A stretch of 64,000 bases of DNA from JAWSVE01 sp033852115. GTDB lineage: Bacteria; Pseudomonadota; Gammaproteobacteria; Pseudomonadales; Cellvibrionaceae. The stretch is taken from NCBI GenBank assembly GCA_033852115.1, contig JAWSVE010000001.1, positions 62,001 through 126,000 on the forward strand, written 5' to 3'. The notes under the pieces are model-generated. The model ran no database searches and was not told the DNA's origin. It saw only the letters and a program-made list of their open reading frames with translations. The position numbers were made by a program, and so were the translations under genes. This document shows positions 27,890-37,078 of the stretch, one piece after another; position 1 is the stretch's first letter; every line of letters begins with the position of its first letter.

Positions 27890-28381
27890 ATCTAACACCT
27901 AGTAAACACAATTAGGTAGGCTGTATATCGCTACCAACAGTTAATATCATCATTTTTCGAAGCACGGGGAGTAGTTTGGAATGCAGCAGTGGTCGATCAA
28001 TCGGACAAGTAGTGCGTGCATGAAGTTCAACCATCCGTGTAGACTCATTACGAAAAGAAACCCAACACGGTTTCAATCACACGCCGTATTGTACACAGTT
28101 AAAAGCCAAAAATAACCAAGATCTATGCCAACCCACTCCAATCGATTTCAATAATAGGTAAGCGATGCTTACCACTCGTCTCCAGACCGCGAGCTATTGC
28201 ATAGCTGAGACCAATGCCACAGAATAGCGGCCCTTATTCCGTAGCTTTTGTGGTGACTTTCTCGTGCTCGCTCATTAACCCAACACAACCAAGCTTATCG
28301 CAAACAAAACCGGAATTTTAAAGCCCAATTGACCAAGCAATTTACCCCTTGAACGCTTATTTGAAAGGAGAAATTTCCGAT
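27890..28381. other. Divergent promoter region between the two pathway operons
   Basis: About 490 bp without a convincing gene. It must hold promoters for both operons. I see short inverted repeats, e.g. TAAGC-GAT-GCTTA near 28158-28170, and no regulator gene nearby. AAGGAG (about 28366) is the ribosome site of the carrier protein gene. Confidence 0.6.
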
Positions 28382-28618
28382 ATGGAGTTTGCCCCCCAAA
28401 TCCTCGAATATATCAAGACTGAACTTTCAGAAACTGCCCCTGACGACTTACAGTCCTCAGACAACCTCCTCGATTCTGGGATTCTAGATTCATTATCTAT
28501 AGTCCTCCTTACAGAATTCCTACAAACGCAATTCAATGTAACTGTTGACCCTGACGACCTAACGCCCGAAAACTTTGAAACTGTCGACGCTATTGTACAA
28601 GTCGTAACCAAGGGATAG
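28382..28618 (+). CDS. Stand-alone acyl/peptidyl carrier protein
   Basis: A 78-residue four-helix carrier protein. The phosphopantetheine attachment Ser is in GILDSLS (about residue 37), followed by a recognisable helix III (VDPDDLTPENFETVDAIVQVV). The ATG at 28382 has AAGGAG about ten bases upstream; a TTG at 28349 would add 11 residues. First gene of the rightward operon, ahead of an acyl-CoA-dehydrogenase-like enzyme and an adenylation domain. It probably carries the amino acid they activate and oxidise. A phosphopantetheinyl transferase is not seen here. Confidence 0.9.
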   Translation: MEFAPQILEYIKTELSETAPDDLQSSDNLLDSGILDSLSIVLLTEFLQTQFNVTVDPDDLTPENFETVDAIVQVVTKG

Positions 28619-28748
28619 TTGAGCTTCTCGACGGCTTTAGCTGTAGATACTTACCTCAGGCCCCCAATAAATACATGAGACTCTATTTCTGTAGAGCTCA
28701 AGTGCTTATAATTGCCAGGTCACGGATATCTTTCAGACCGAGAAAACC

Positions 28749-29864
28749 ATGAATATAAATTCCGATCAGGCGATTCGGTTCGCCCAAAACGAAATTAATA
28801 ACCTGAACTGCAACGAGGATGACTTCCCTTTCGACGGGTGGAAAAAACTCGCAGAGTTTGGTGTGTTTGCTTTGCCGATCTCTGAGGAACATTCCGGCTT
28901 GGGTGTTTCCTGTGAGGAGACTTGCGATGTGCTCGAAGCATTGGGCTACGCCATGGATGATCAAGGCCTTTTACATGCAGCCTGCACCCAAATCCTTTGC
29001 GGCATTGCCATCGATAAGTTTGGCAGCGACGAAATAAAGGCTGAGTACCTCCCTAAAATTTGCGACGGCAGCCTTATAATGGCTCAAGCACTTACAGAAC
29101 CGAATGCTGGTTCAGCTCTTGGTGAAATGGCCACCACAGCCCTTTTAGATGACAGTGGTAACTATCACGTTAAAGGTAGCAAAATTTTTACAAGCAATGG
29201 GCCAATAGCGACTTCAGTCCTAGTATTTTGCGTTACTCACCCGCAACGCAAGAGTTTCGGGCGCATTAGCTGCCTCATCATGGACCCTCCCCTCCAGGGC
29301 ATGAACCAAAGCAAGGCAATGAAAAAGATGGGCTTACATAGCCTCAAAAATGGAGAACTCTTTTTCGACGACTGTATAGTCCCTGAAAGTAAGATCCTTG
29401 GAAAGCCTGGTGCAGGAGATGCGATTTCTAATAGCGTTATGTCTTGGGAGCGAACGATTCTTTTTGCAACCATGGTTGGAAAGCAACAAAAAATTCTAGA
29501 GGGCTGCATACAGTACGCAAATGAAAGGCATCAAGGCGGCCAGGCAATCGCAAAATATCAGGCGGTTTCACATAAAATTGCCGATATGAAGGTCAACCAT
29601 CACCTCTCAAAACTAGTCGTTAAAGACGCCGCAAATGCGATAGACTCAGGTAAGAACGCGATGCTTGAAAGTGCCATTTGCAAGTTAGTAGTAAGCGAGA
29701 AACTCAAAGCTGCCGCACTTGATTCAGTTCAAATCCGCGGAGGATATGGCTACATGACTGAGTACCCTGCCGAAGGCGATGTGCGGGATAGCATGGCATC
29801 AACCATTTATTCAGGCACATCTGAAATTCAAAAAAATATTATCGCCCGCCTTATTGGACTATAA
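28749..29864 (+). CDS. Acyl-CoA-dehydrogenase-like flavoenzyme (aminoacyl-carrier dehydrogenase candidate)
   Basis: A 371-residue FAD enzyme with typical motifs: QALTEPNAGSAL (about residue 113), KIFTSNG, and the C-terminal QIRGGYGYMTEYP...IYSGTSEIQ. The Glu used as base in medium-chain enzymes (IYEGT) is Ser here (residue 355). A Glu in SWERT (residue 234) occupies the position used by isovaleryl-CoA dehydrogenase, as reported for the prolyl-carrier dehydrogenases PltE/RedW. It lies between a carrier protein and an adenylation domain, so a carrier-bound aminoacyl substrate is likely. The start is 130 bp after the carrier protein gene. Confidence 0.88.
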   Translation: MNINSDQAIRFAQNEINNLNCNEDDFPFDGWKKLAEFGVFALPISEEHSGLGVSCEETCDVLEALGYAMDDQGLLHAACTQILCGIAIDKFGSDEIKAEYLPKICDGSLIMAQALTEPNAGSALGEMATTALLDDSGNYHVKGSKIFTSNGPIATSVLVFCVTHPQRKSFGRISCLIMDPPLQGMNQSKAMKKMGLHSLKNGELFFDDCIVPESKILGKPGAGDAISNSVMSWERTILFATMVGKQQKILEGCIQYANERHQGGQAIAKYQAVSHKIADMKVNHHLSKLVVKDAANAIDSGKNAMLESAICKLVVSEKLKAAALDSVQIRGGYGYMTEYPAEGDVRDSMASTIYSGTSEIQKNIIARLIGL

Positions 29865-29876
29865 AAAGGGATTCCC

Positions 29877-31352
29877 GTGGCAAATAATGCACTATTAGAT
29901 AATCTCCCCCAATCTACGGCGATTGTCTGCCCACAACATGGAAATGTTAGCTACCCACAACTACAAAAGCTCTCTGAGCAGTTTGCCTTTCAGCTCGAAG
30001 AGCTCCAAGTACAACCTAACGATAGAGTTATCATATGTGGCAGTCGTTCAGCGCACTACATAGCGGCCATTTTAGGTGTTTTATCTGTAGGGGCAAGCTA
30101 CGTACCAGTGTTTGAAAAATCTCCAGCTTCACGCGCCCAAGTGATCGCAGAAAACTCTGGCGCTAAAGTGGCGATTGTTGACACTAAAGGGCAATCTCTA
30201 TTCCAAGGCCTTCAGTTTATCGACTTAGACGCGCCGGGCAATGATGGAATCGAACGTGCAATACGTATGAATAGCGGGCTTTGCTATCTCCTCTATACTT
30301 CGGGATCTACAGGGGCTCCTAAAGGTGTAGCGGTACCGAGAACAGCTGTAGAGCATTACGCGCACTGGGCTGCGAACCACTTTGATCTGACCGTTGATTC
30401 AAACGTTTTGTGCACCGCTCCTTTTTATTTCGACATGTCCGTATTCGACGTTTTCGCAACATTATTAGCGAGAGCTACGCTCGTTATCGCTAATGACAAA
30501 CACCTAATGTTTCCAAAATTGTTGGTACAGTTGATACAAGAACAAAAGATCTCACACTGGAAGGGCGTATCATCTCTACTTCATTACATCGTGAAAATGG
30601 GCGCGTTGGATGGCCAAGAATTGCTCAGCCTAAAATATGTTCTATTCGGCGGTGAAAAAATTAACAACAATCATCTCGCGGCATGGATGGAACTGGTACC
30701 GCATGCGCGGTATTACAACGCCTACGGGCCAACAGAAACAACAGGTGTTAGCAGCTGTTATCATGTGCAGTCGCCTCCAGCAGCCAGTGACAATCTGCCC
30801 ATCGGTTTAGCTCGACAAGGAACGGAAATACTCGTACTCAACGAACAACGTGAACCGTGTAGTACCAATGAAAATGGCGAGATATTCATTGGCGGTGCGG
30901 GCTTGTCCGATGGCTACTGGAACGACGAAACAAAAACAGCTAATGCTTTCCTAGAAATCAACGGAAAACGATTCTACAAATCTGGTGATATTGGCCATTA
31001 TCGAGAAGACGGAAATTTAGCGTTCGTCGAGAGAAAAGATAATCAAATTAAAGTTCAAGGATACCGAATAGAACTAGGCGAAGTTGCTGCGGGAGTGTTA
31101 ACACAAACACAGGTGTCTGAAGCTGCCGCTATCGCTGTAGAGAACCCTTCAGGCGAACAAGAAATCGCTGTCGCCTACACCGTCAAACAACACGAAAAAC
31201 TCGACGAGAAAGAACTAAGGAAGTATTTAATGCAATCACTTCCTAAATACATGCAGCCTAAACATGTCCTTTTACTCGACGCCCTCCCCTTAACGGATCG
31301 AGGCAAAACTGACACGGCACTATTACGTAAAAGATTATTTGAAAAATCATGA
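29877..31352 (+). CDS. Stand-alone amino acid adenylation domain
   Basis: A 491-residue AMP-forming ligase with NRPS core motifs: A3 LLYTSGSTGAPKG, A4 FYFDMSVFDVF, A5 NAYGPTETTG, A7 YKSGDIGHY, A8 a variant of the usual R-x-D-x-Q-x-K pattern reading RKDNQIKVQGYRIELGE, and A10 LTDRGKTD with the catalytic Lys. The Asp that binds the amino group (FDMS, position 235 in GrsA numbering) supports an amino acid substrate. My hand-read pocket (D, M, F, G, L, G, A, G, V) matches no code I remember, including proline. No condensation or carrier domain is attached, so it should load the separate carrier protein. GTG start, 12 bp after the dehydrogenase. Confidence 0.9.
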   Translation: MANNALLDNLPQSTAIVCPQHGNVSYPQLQKLSEQFAFQLEELQVQPNDRVIICGSRSAHYIAAILGVLSVGASYVPVFEKSPASRAQVIAENSGAKVAIVDTKGQSLFQGLQFIDLDAPGNDGIERAIRMNSGLCYLLYTSGSTGAPKGVAVPRTAVEHYAHWAANHFDLTVDSNVLCTAPFYFDMSVFDVFATLLARATLVIANDKHLMFPKLLVQLIQEQKISHWKGVSSLLHYIVKMGALDGQELLSLKYVLFGGEKINNNHLAAWMELVPHARYYNAYGPTETTGVSSCYHVQSPPAASDNLPIGLARQGTEILVLNEQREPCSTNENGEIFIGGAGLSDGYWNDETKTANAFLEINGKRFYKSGDIGHYREDGNLAFVERKDNQIKVQGYRIELGEVAAGVLTQTQVSEAAAIAVENPSGEQEIAVAYTVKQHEKLDEKELRKYLMQSLPKYMQPKHVLLLDALPLTDRGKTDTALLRKRLFEKS

Positions 31353-32386
31353 GTTCACTTAGCTTAGAGCAAGTCACGACATATCTTGACCAACTAAAAG
31401 AGCTTGGCAAGAAACATTGCCTCTACGATATTCACACCCATGCGACTGAAATCATCTTTGATGAAATCGAGTACGAACAAATCTCAAACGATTTACTCTC
31501 GTCGAGCAAGACCGCCTATAAAGAGCCTAAATTGTCGCCGCTAAGATTGGTTCACCCTCCATTAAATAGCAACCAGGAAACTTTAAACAAGGTTAGCAAA
31601 ATAGGATTCAATCGGGCATACCAGCATATCGGCCCACGCGTATACCTGGATCAAATGAGTCTATGCGGGGTATCTAAAGCTGCCATATTGCCGGTGTCAC
31701 GACCCGACACAAACTTTCAAAGGCTTTGGAATCTTCATCAGGCTTTCGCTAACGAAAATAGTTCTCTTTTACTCGGATATTGCGTACCTATTGAAGTAGA
31801 AACGAGCGATATTAAAGCCCACCTTGAAAACGCTCTAGACACTCATCCCATTCGCATATTAAAAATACACCCGAATCTAACAGACATAAGCATTGAAGAA
31901 ACAAAAGGAAAGGAGCGCATTGAAAGTATGCTAGACGCATGCTCCGCACTAAAACTACCCGCACTCATACACGGTGGCTGCAGTCCAATCTTACATGGCC
32001 ATGATAGCGCCTACCACGCAAAAATTGATTATTTAAAACTTATTCCTTGGGGCAATTATACTAGCCCAATTATTATTGCCCATTTAGGCGCCTACGGTTG
32101 TAAAGCAGAATCATTACCTACCGAACAACTTAGCCAGCTGGCCGCGCTGCTGCAAACTCACGACCACTTATACACTGACACGTCCGGGTTGGCATACCCA
32201 ATCGTGCAAGAGGCGATCGACCGAATACCATCATCCAAAATCGTCTATGGCTCAGACTTTTCATATTATCCGATGTGGCACGGTTTAGTTCATTTGCTAC
32301 ATGCGTATACCAATAAGTCTGGCGAGGCATTAGACAAAATAAAACAAATAGCTCATACCAACCCTGAACAGATTTTTAATCCTTAA
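31349..32386 (+). CDS. Metal-dependent amidohydrolase (amidohydrolase 2 family)
   Basis: A 345-residue TIM-barrel hydrolase. Metal ligands are visible: His-x-His in YDIHTHATE (about residue 28), KIHPN, IHGGCS, IIAHLGAYG and the Asp in VYGSDFSYYP. Relatives are decarboxylases, lactonases or C-C/C-N hydrolases. It overlaps the adenylation gene by 4 bp (ATGA), so it belongs to the same pathway. It could hydrolyse or decarboxylate an intermediate, or release the product. Exact reaction unknown. Confidence 0.85.
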   Translation: MSSLSLEQVTTYLDQLKELGKKHCLYDIHTHATEIIFDEIEYEQISNDLLSSSKTAYKEPKLSPLRLVHPPLNSNQETLNKVSKIGFNRAYQHIGPRVYLDQMSLCGVSKAAILPVSRPDTNFQRLWNLHQAFANENSSLLLGYCVPIEVETSDIKAHLENALDTHPIRILKIHPNLTDISIEETKGKERIESMLDACSALKLPALIHGGCSPILHGHDSAYHAKIDYLKLIPWGNYTSPIIIAHLGAYGCKAESLPTEQLSQLAALLQTHDHLYTDTSGLAYPIVQEAIDRIPSSKIVYGSDFSYYPMWHGLVHLLHAYTNKSGEALDKIKQIAHTNPEQIFNP

Positions 32387-32413
32387 AATTATCAACCGAA
32401 AGATGATACGACC

Positions 32414-33115
32414 ATGTCAAATAAAGTTTCCAAGTTATTGAAAAGAATTAAAGACGGGGACTGGAACTACCTTCGAAAGAGACTTCTTCCACGGGGCAAC
32501 CCGATCCTCTATATCGGCTCACAACTTGTCTTCGAATTAACTGATACAGAAAAATTTAATAAACTCTACACTCTGGTCAATAAGATGTGTGACCATGATA
32601 TAAAAATTGTTCAGGACAAGGACGTACCGCAGTTATGCGCCACCTTTCCTGAGAGCGCAGAATTATTCAAACGACGCTTTGCTGAAGGCCATAAGAAATG
32701 CTACGTATCGCTAAAAAATGGCGAAATGACGGCACACCTGTGGGTTACAGAGCCGCAAATGGAATATTTTAACACCAATAGTCTATGGAAATTTTATTCA
32801 GGGGTTACAGATGCAATATGGTGTTTCGATGGCTACGTAAAGCCAGAGCATCGAATGCGCGGATTATTTCCTTACCTTATGGGCGCTATAAGAAATGATT
32901 ACCTAACAAAAGGCTATAGAACTCAATTTGGTGAAACAGACGCAAACAATGATATGTCGCTTAACACGCACCTCAAAGTCGGCTACGAGATCATTTGGCG
33001 TATCACCATTGTTTCGATCTTGGGACTTAAAATCTATTTCGCTCGTAACGAACAATCAGGAAACAAAAAAATTAGCTTTCGCTACGCGCTGAACATCAAG
33101 AATCGTGTTCTCTAA
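32414..33115 (+). CDS. GNAT-like acyltransferase
   Basis: A 233-residue protein. The segment YVKPEHRMRGLFPYLMGAI (about residues 150-168) resembles the acyl-CoA-binding loop of GNAT enzymes (R/Q-x-x-G-x-G/A), here RMRGLF. It is preceded by beta strands and followed by NLGFE-like TETDA...LKVGYEI. It starts 28 bp after the amidohydrolase gene. It may acylate the pathway product, or use an aminoacyl donor as FemX-like members do. The base composition is more AT-rich than the first half of the window. Confidence 0.65.
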   Translation: MSNKVSKLLKRIKDGDWNYLRKRLLPRGNPILYIGSQLVFELTDTEKFNKLYTLVNKMCDHDIKIVQDKDVPQLCATFPESAELFKRRFAEGHKKCYVSLKNGEMTAHLWVTEPQMEYFNTNSLWKFYSGVTDAIWCFDGYVKPEHRMRGLFPYLMGAIRNDYLTKGYRTQFGETDANNDMSLNTHLKVGYEIIWRITIVSILGLKIYFARNEQSGNKKISFRYALNIKNRVL

Positions 33116-33133
33116 CAGCCCTAGTAGACTACC

Positions 33134-34366
33134 ATGAGTAATGCGTTCTCACATTTCATCCATTCCTCCAAGGCTAAAAATGACCTGCCTATTGCAGTTA
33201 TTCTTGGCAAGAATGTAAATAGCGATGACATGCTACTTAGCCTAAATAAATTGGGTATCGACACAGTAGTTGTCAAACTTACATTAGAAGTAAAGGATGA
33301 TTATGGTGAGAACACCTATGACAACCCTATGCTCATTGCTCTGGCTAACCAACTGATTCAATATCTAAATTTAAATATAGAAAAGAATAAAAAAGGCATT
33401 ATATTTTCATCTGAAGACATTTATAGTGTGCTACTGGCTTTCTCCGAAACAGAACTTGATACACGCTTTCATTGTGTTACCCCTTCAAAAGATATCGTTA
33501 AAATTTGTGCCAATAAGATTAAATTCTTTGAATACTGTGAGGCACAAGGAATTGATATTCCTGCAACCCATGTCTTTTACAACAAAACAGATATTGACAC
33601 CGTTACGAATCAACTTAAGTTGCCTGGCATTGTCAGGCCACACTACTCCGGGGCATTACCCAAGTCGATTGTACCCAAAGTACTCATGATCAATACTATT
33701 GCTGAGTTACATACACTAGGTGAAAAAGTATTCGAATTAGGACAACCCGTTTTCTATCAGGAGTTTATTCCAGGAGATTCAACATCCACATGGTTTTTAG
33801 GTGGTTTTTTTGGAGTCGACGGCAAACCATCTGATTCATATTTTGTGGGCCAGAAACTACTAGAACACCCTCTGATTGGAGGAAACACAACCCTGGCGAC
33901 AATGCGATGGAATGATCCAATCGTTGAAAACGGTCTCCAATTTATTCAAGCAATTAACTACTCCGGGCTAGCTGATATTGAATTCAAATTCGACCACAGA
34001 GACCAGAAATATAAAATCATCGAAGTAAATCCTCGTATTGGACGATGGCACAGCATAAGCCAATCAGCAAAAACAGACATAATAAGAGAGTTCTACCTAA
34101 CTTTACTTGGCATGCAGACAGCACCCTATTCATTGCACCAAGAAGGGCGAGTTTGGATGGCTCCTGTCCCAGCCTTTTGTAGTTATATAGAAAGCAAGGG
34201 TCTTTTCGTCGGAATTACTCATTGGCTCAGAGCAATCTTTAAAGCTGATATAAAAGCCGGGGTAGATTTGCGGAAACTAAGGCAAACGATGCACCAGCTT
34301 CGCGCTATTCAAGGTCATATTCGCAGCCTATCTTTCAAAGAATTATTACGAGGTTGCAAGCAGTAG
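33134..34366 (+). CDS. ATP-grasp ligase (third of the cluster)
   Basis: A 410-residue ATP-grasp protein with a pre-ATP-grasp domain (IAVILGKNVNSDDMLLSLNKLG), the nucleotide-binding region LPGIVRPHYS, VFYQEFIPGDSTSTW and the metal-binding FKFDHRDQ followed by IIEVNPRIGRWH. It resembles the frameshifted ATP-grasp gene of the leftward operon (both have EFK-x-D-x-RD and E-x-NPR). It is the last gene of the rightward operon and starts 18 bp after the GNAT gene. Carboxylate-amine ligase chemistry is expected. Confidence 0.85.
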   Translation: MSNAFSHFIHSSKAKNDLPIAVILGKNVNSDDMLLSLNKLGIDTVVVKLTLEVKDDYGENTYDNPMLIALANQLIQYLNLNIEKNKKGIIFSSEDIYSVLLAFSETELDTRFHCVTPSKDIVKICANKIKFFEYCEAQGIDIPATHVFYNKTDIDTVTNQLKLPGIVRPHYSGALPKSIVPKVLMINTIAELHTLGEKVFELGQPVFYQEFIPGDSTSTWFLGGFFGVDGKPSDSYFVGQKLLEHPLIGGNTTLATMRWNDPIVENGLQFIQAINYSGLADIEFKFDHRDQKYKIIEVNPRIGRWHSISQSAKTDIIREFYLTLLGMQTAPYSLHQEGRVWMAPVPAFCSYIESKGLFVGITHWLRAIFKADIKAGVDLRKLRQTMHQLRAIQGHIRSLSFKELLRGCKQ

Positions 34367-34491
34367 TCTCGAATGCACGTTATAAAACGTTATGTGATGT
34401 CTTACAATGGCATTCCCGGTGAGTTAAATTTTGAATTTATAACATAAAAGCTTCTTAGCGCATCCCGGCTAATTTATATAGTTCTATTCTT

Positions 34492-35415
34492 ATGACGGAT
34501 ACACTTTCCCGCAGCTCCACTCGATCCTTCTATTCCTATATCTTCGGATTCTTGTTGATTGTTACTACGCCGCTGTTGTTTCTTAGACCAAAGATTCACG
34601 AACCAACCGGTATTTGGGACGAGATCTGGAATCTTGGTCATATTCCGTTTTTCGCTATTATTTCCTATTTTGTTTGCCTCCTAATTCGACTCAACACCTG
34701 GGCTAAGTTACTCGGATATACCCTCGCCGTTCTTGTTGTAAGTATTGTTATTGAATTCATACAAGCCAACATCGGCAGAAGTGCCAGCCTGATTGACGTA
34801 GGCATGAATTTAACAGGTGCTATGCTAGTTATTTTTTGGTTAGCTGCGCCAAACGTTTTCACTTGGATCGGAAGGATTCTCGCTTCGGCAATGCTTATAA
34901 CCGTGATGGGCAAAACGTCGCTAGATATTGTTGACATACTCAAAGTGGTAAAACAAATGCCGGTCATTGCGAATTTTGAAACTGAACTAGAATTTGACCG
35001 GTGGCGAGGAAGAGTTGATAAATCTGTAGAACACGCAACAGAAGGGGCTCAATCCGGGAGGTTTAGGTTGAGAGCACGCCGCTTCACAACGTTCGAGCTC
35101 TCAAAGATTTATTCTGATTGGCGTGGATATGACTCGATTCAGTTCGACATATTCAACCCATATCAGTCGAATCTAATTTTACTCTTTCATATTCAAGATA
35201 ATTTATTTGACAGGGAACTTTGGAATAGTGACCGCTTCAGGACTGAGCTGGTTATTAAGCCTGGTCAAAACCAGTACACGTTTGCGCTTAGTGAGGTAAT
35301 TAAGGCACCAAAAAACCGAGAGCTAGATATCAGCAATGTTAAAAACATACGATTTACTTCTCCTCGACTGTCCGAAGAAAAATACATCTACATTGATAAC
35401 ATCCATTTAAAATAG
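34492..35415 (+). CDS. VanZ-like membrane protein with C-terminal beta-rich domain
   Basis: A 307-residue protein. Residues ~15-150 are a VanZ-like module with four to five membrane helices (LGHIPFFAIISYF, VSIVIEFIQANIGRSASLIDVGMNLTGA). Residues ~165-307 are soluble and beta-rich (FETELEFDRWRGRVDKSVEHA, YDSIQFDIFNPYQS, DISNVKNIRFTSPR, YIYIDNIHLK), like CIA30 or galactose-binding-like folds. VanZ proteins recur in exosortase-associated polysaccharide loci. It converges on the beta-propeller gene with a 4-bp gap. Role unknown; cell-envelope polysaccharide binding is plausible. Confidence 0.75.
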   Translation: MTDTLSRSSTRSFYSYIFGFLLIVTTPLLFLRPKIHEPTGIWDEIWNLGHIPFFAIISYFVCLLIRLNTWAKLLGYTLAVLVVSIVIEFIQANIGRSASLIDVGMNLTGAMLVIFWLAAPNVFTWIGRILASAMLITVMGKTSLDIVDILKVVKQMPVIANFETELEFDRWRGRVDKSVEHATEGAQSGRFRLRARRFTTFELSKIYSDWRGYDSIQFDIFNPYQSNLILLFHIQDNLFDRELWNSDRFRTELVIKPGQNQYTFALSEVIKAPKNRELDISNVKNIRFTSPRLSEEKYIYIDNIHLK

Positions 35416-35419
35416 AGAA

Positions 35420-37078
35420 TCAATTGACCCAGTTAAAATCGTAGACATCGCCGCTGGACGCAAGCTGATTGTTAAGACGATCATGTACCAGCCCGTCTGC
35501 ACTCACTCGGAATAATTCATTTTTACGATTTGTTATTTCATCGGCAACGTACAAAAGGTTTGCGCCATCGCTAGACCATTTGAAATCGATGACGTCACCA
35601 CCTTGCACTTGGACGCCATTAACTTTCGTCGATGACCCTGAGCCATCTGAATTTACCACGTAGAGTTCAAAAAGTTGATCAACATCCTGATCAGCCAAGT
35701 ATGCGACCTTGGCACCGTCCGGCGAAAGCTTCGCGTACACTCCATCGTTTCTGATGCTGCCATTGTTAACCATTTGGTCAGAAAGCCTGATAATTTGAGA
35801 ACCATCAATGGTCGCTCGATATAGTTCCGCCCTTCCTAAAGCCTCTTGGTGAGCGACATAATAAACAACGTCACTTGTCAAACCCCACTCAATAGACTCA
35901 AAGATACCATCCTGAGCCAGAGGTAAATTTAGAACTCGTCTAGTTGAAGCGTCATACTGTGTGACGTAAAGTTCAAATCGCCCTTCTACAATACCATCGG
36001 AGACGTAGGCGACCTTAAGGCTATCAGGAGACCAAATCCAATCTTTAACTAACTGCTCACCTGCAATTGGGGCATTCAGTTTTACCAATCCAGTGCCATT
36101 GATTGCGACAGAATATAGTTCGAATCTCTCGTTTACATCTTGATCAGCTGCATAGACTAGCTTTGAACCATCAGGAGAGATTGCCCATGACGCTTCACTG
36201 ACATCTCCACCGGAAACGAGGGCGCCATTTAATTTCACGCGGTTGCCGCCGTTAGGTGCCACAGAAAACAACTCATATTGGTTGTTGTTATCCTGATCAG
36301 CCAAATAGACAACGCGATTAGAGTCAGGTGTCCATCTAGCTTCGACGACATCGCCGTTATCTACTAACGCCGAGTTTAGTCGTGTTGGAGCCCCACTACT
36401 GCCAGGCGTAGCGGTAAATAGCTCAAACACCCCTTGAGTGTTTTGATCAGCGATGAATGCAACAGTGGTACTATCGGGAGCCCAGCCTAACCACGTGACT
36501 TGCTGCTGAGCACCAAGAGGAGAGTTTAATTTATTCAGATCGCTTCCATCGATGCGCACTGTATAGGCTTCAATGACACCGTCTGTATCTTGGTCTGCAG
36601 TGAATGCAACCATTGCCCCATCTGGTGAAACTGCGAACTGACCGACACCGACAGAACCGTTCATCATGCCGCTAATTTTAGTGAGGCCATCTCCGTCGAA
36701 AGACACACTATACAACTCGGGAGTGCCATCTTGGTCATTATCGGTCGTAAATATGACCGTTTCACCGTTTGGAGTCCAGGAAACGCCCTGTACATTGCCG
36801 CAAGCAGCTAATGGCTCATACACGGCTTGAGAGCTTGCTGCACCCAACTGTGTGTATATCTGATAGATACCGTCAAACTCTCCGTCTGCCACAAAAATGG
36901 CGGGCTGTGAAGGGCTCACATTCGCTGGTGGATTATCTGCGCCTTGTCGTTGAACCACATCAGAGTCCGTTTCCCCTTCCTTCTGGCAGCCTCCAAGCCC
37001 AACAACGCCTGCTATTAACAGGGCTGCCATCTTTAAGCTTGATTTTGCTCTTGTAGCTGTTGCCGGAACGTTATTCAA
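35420..37078 (-). CDS. TolB-like beta-propeller lipoprotein
   Basis: A 552-residue lipoprotein: lipobox LGGC (Cys at residue 31), then about ten repeats of ~49 residues, each with a YxADQD...FELYSV..DG....LN core and a W.PD turn (PD40/TolB-like). The repeats are unusually alike and use the DQD motif in place of the common DG. This predicts one or two beta-propellers exposed at the outer or inner membrane surface of the periplasm. No enzyme motif. The neighbours suggest an envelope role. Confidence 0.8.
   Translation of the reverse strand: MNNVPATATRAKSSLKMAALLIAGVVGLGGCQKEGETDSDVVQRQGADNPPANVSPSQPAIFVADGEFDGIYQIYTQLGAASSQAVYEPLAACGNVQGVSWTPNGETVIFTTDNDQDGTPELYSVSFDGDGLTKISGMMNGSVGVGQFAVSPDGAMVAFTADQDTDGVIEAYTVRIDGSDLNKLNSPLGAQQQVTWLGWAPDSTTVAFIADQNTQGVFELFTATPGSSGAPTRLNSALVDNGDVVEARWTPDSNRVVYLADQDNNNQYELFSVAPNGGNRVKLNGALVSGGDVSEASWAISPDGSKLVYAADQDVNERFELYSVAINGTGLVKLNAPIAGEQLVKDWIWSPDSLKVAYVSDGIVEGRFELYVTQYDASTRRVLNLPLAQDGIFESIEWGLTSDVVYYVAHQEALGRAELYRATIDGSQIIRLSDQMVNNGSIRNDGVYAKLSPDGAKVAYLADQDVDQLFELYVVNSDGSGSSTKVNGVQVQGGDVIDFKWSSDGANLLYVADEITNRKNELFRVSADGLVHDRLNNQLASSGDVYDFNWVN

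Noticed and set aside
29877..31352. Assigning the adenylation domain to proline
   Set aside because: The hand-read pocket does not match the proline code I know, so only the trio's general logic is claimed.
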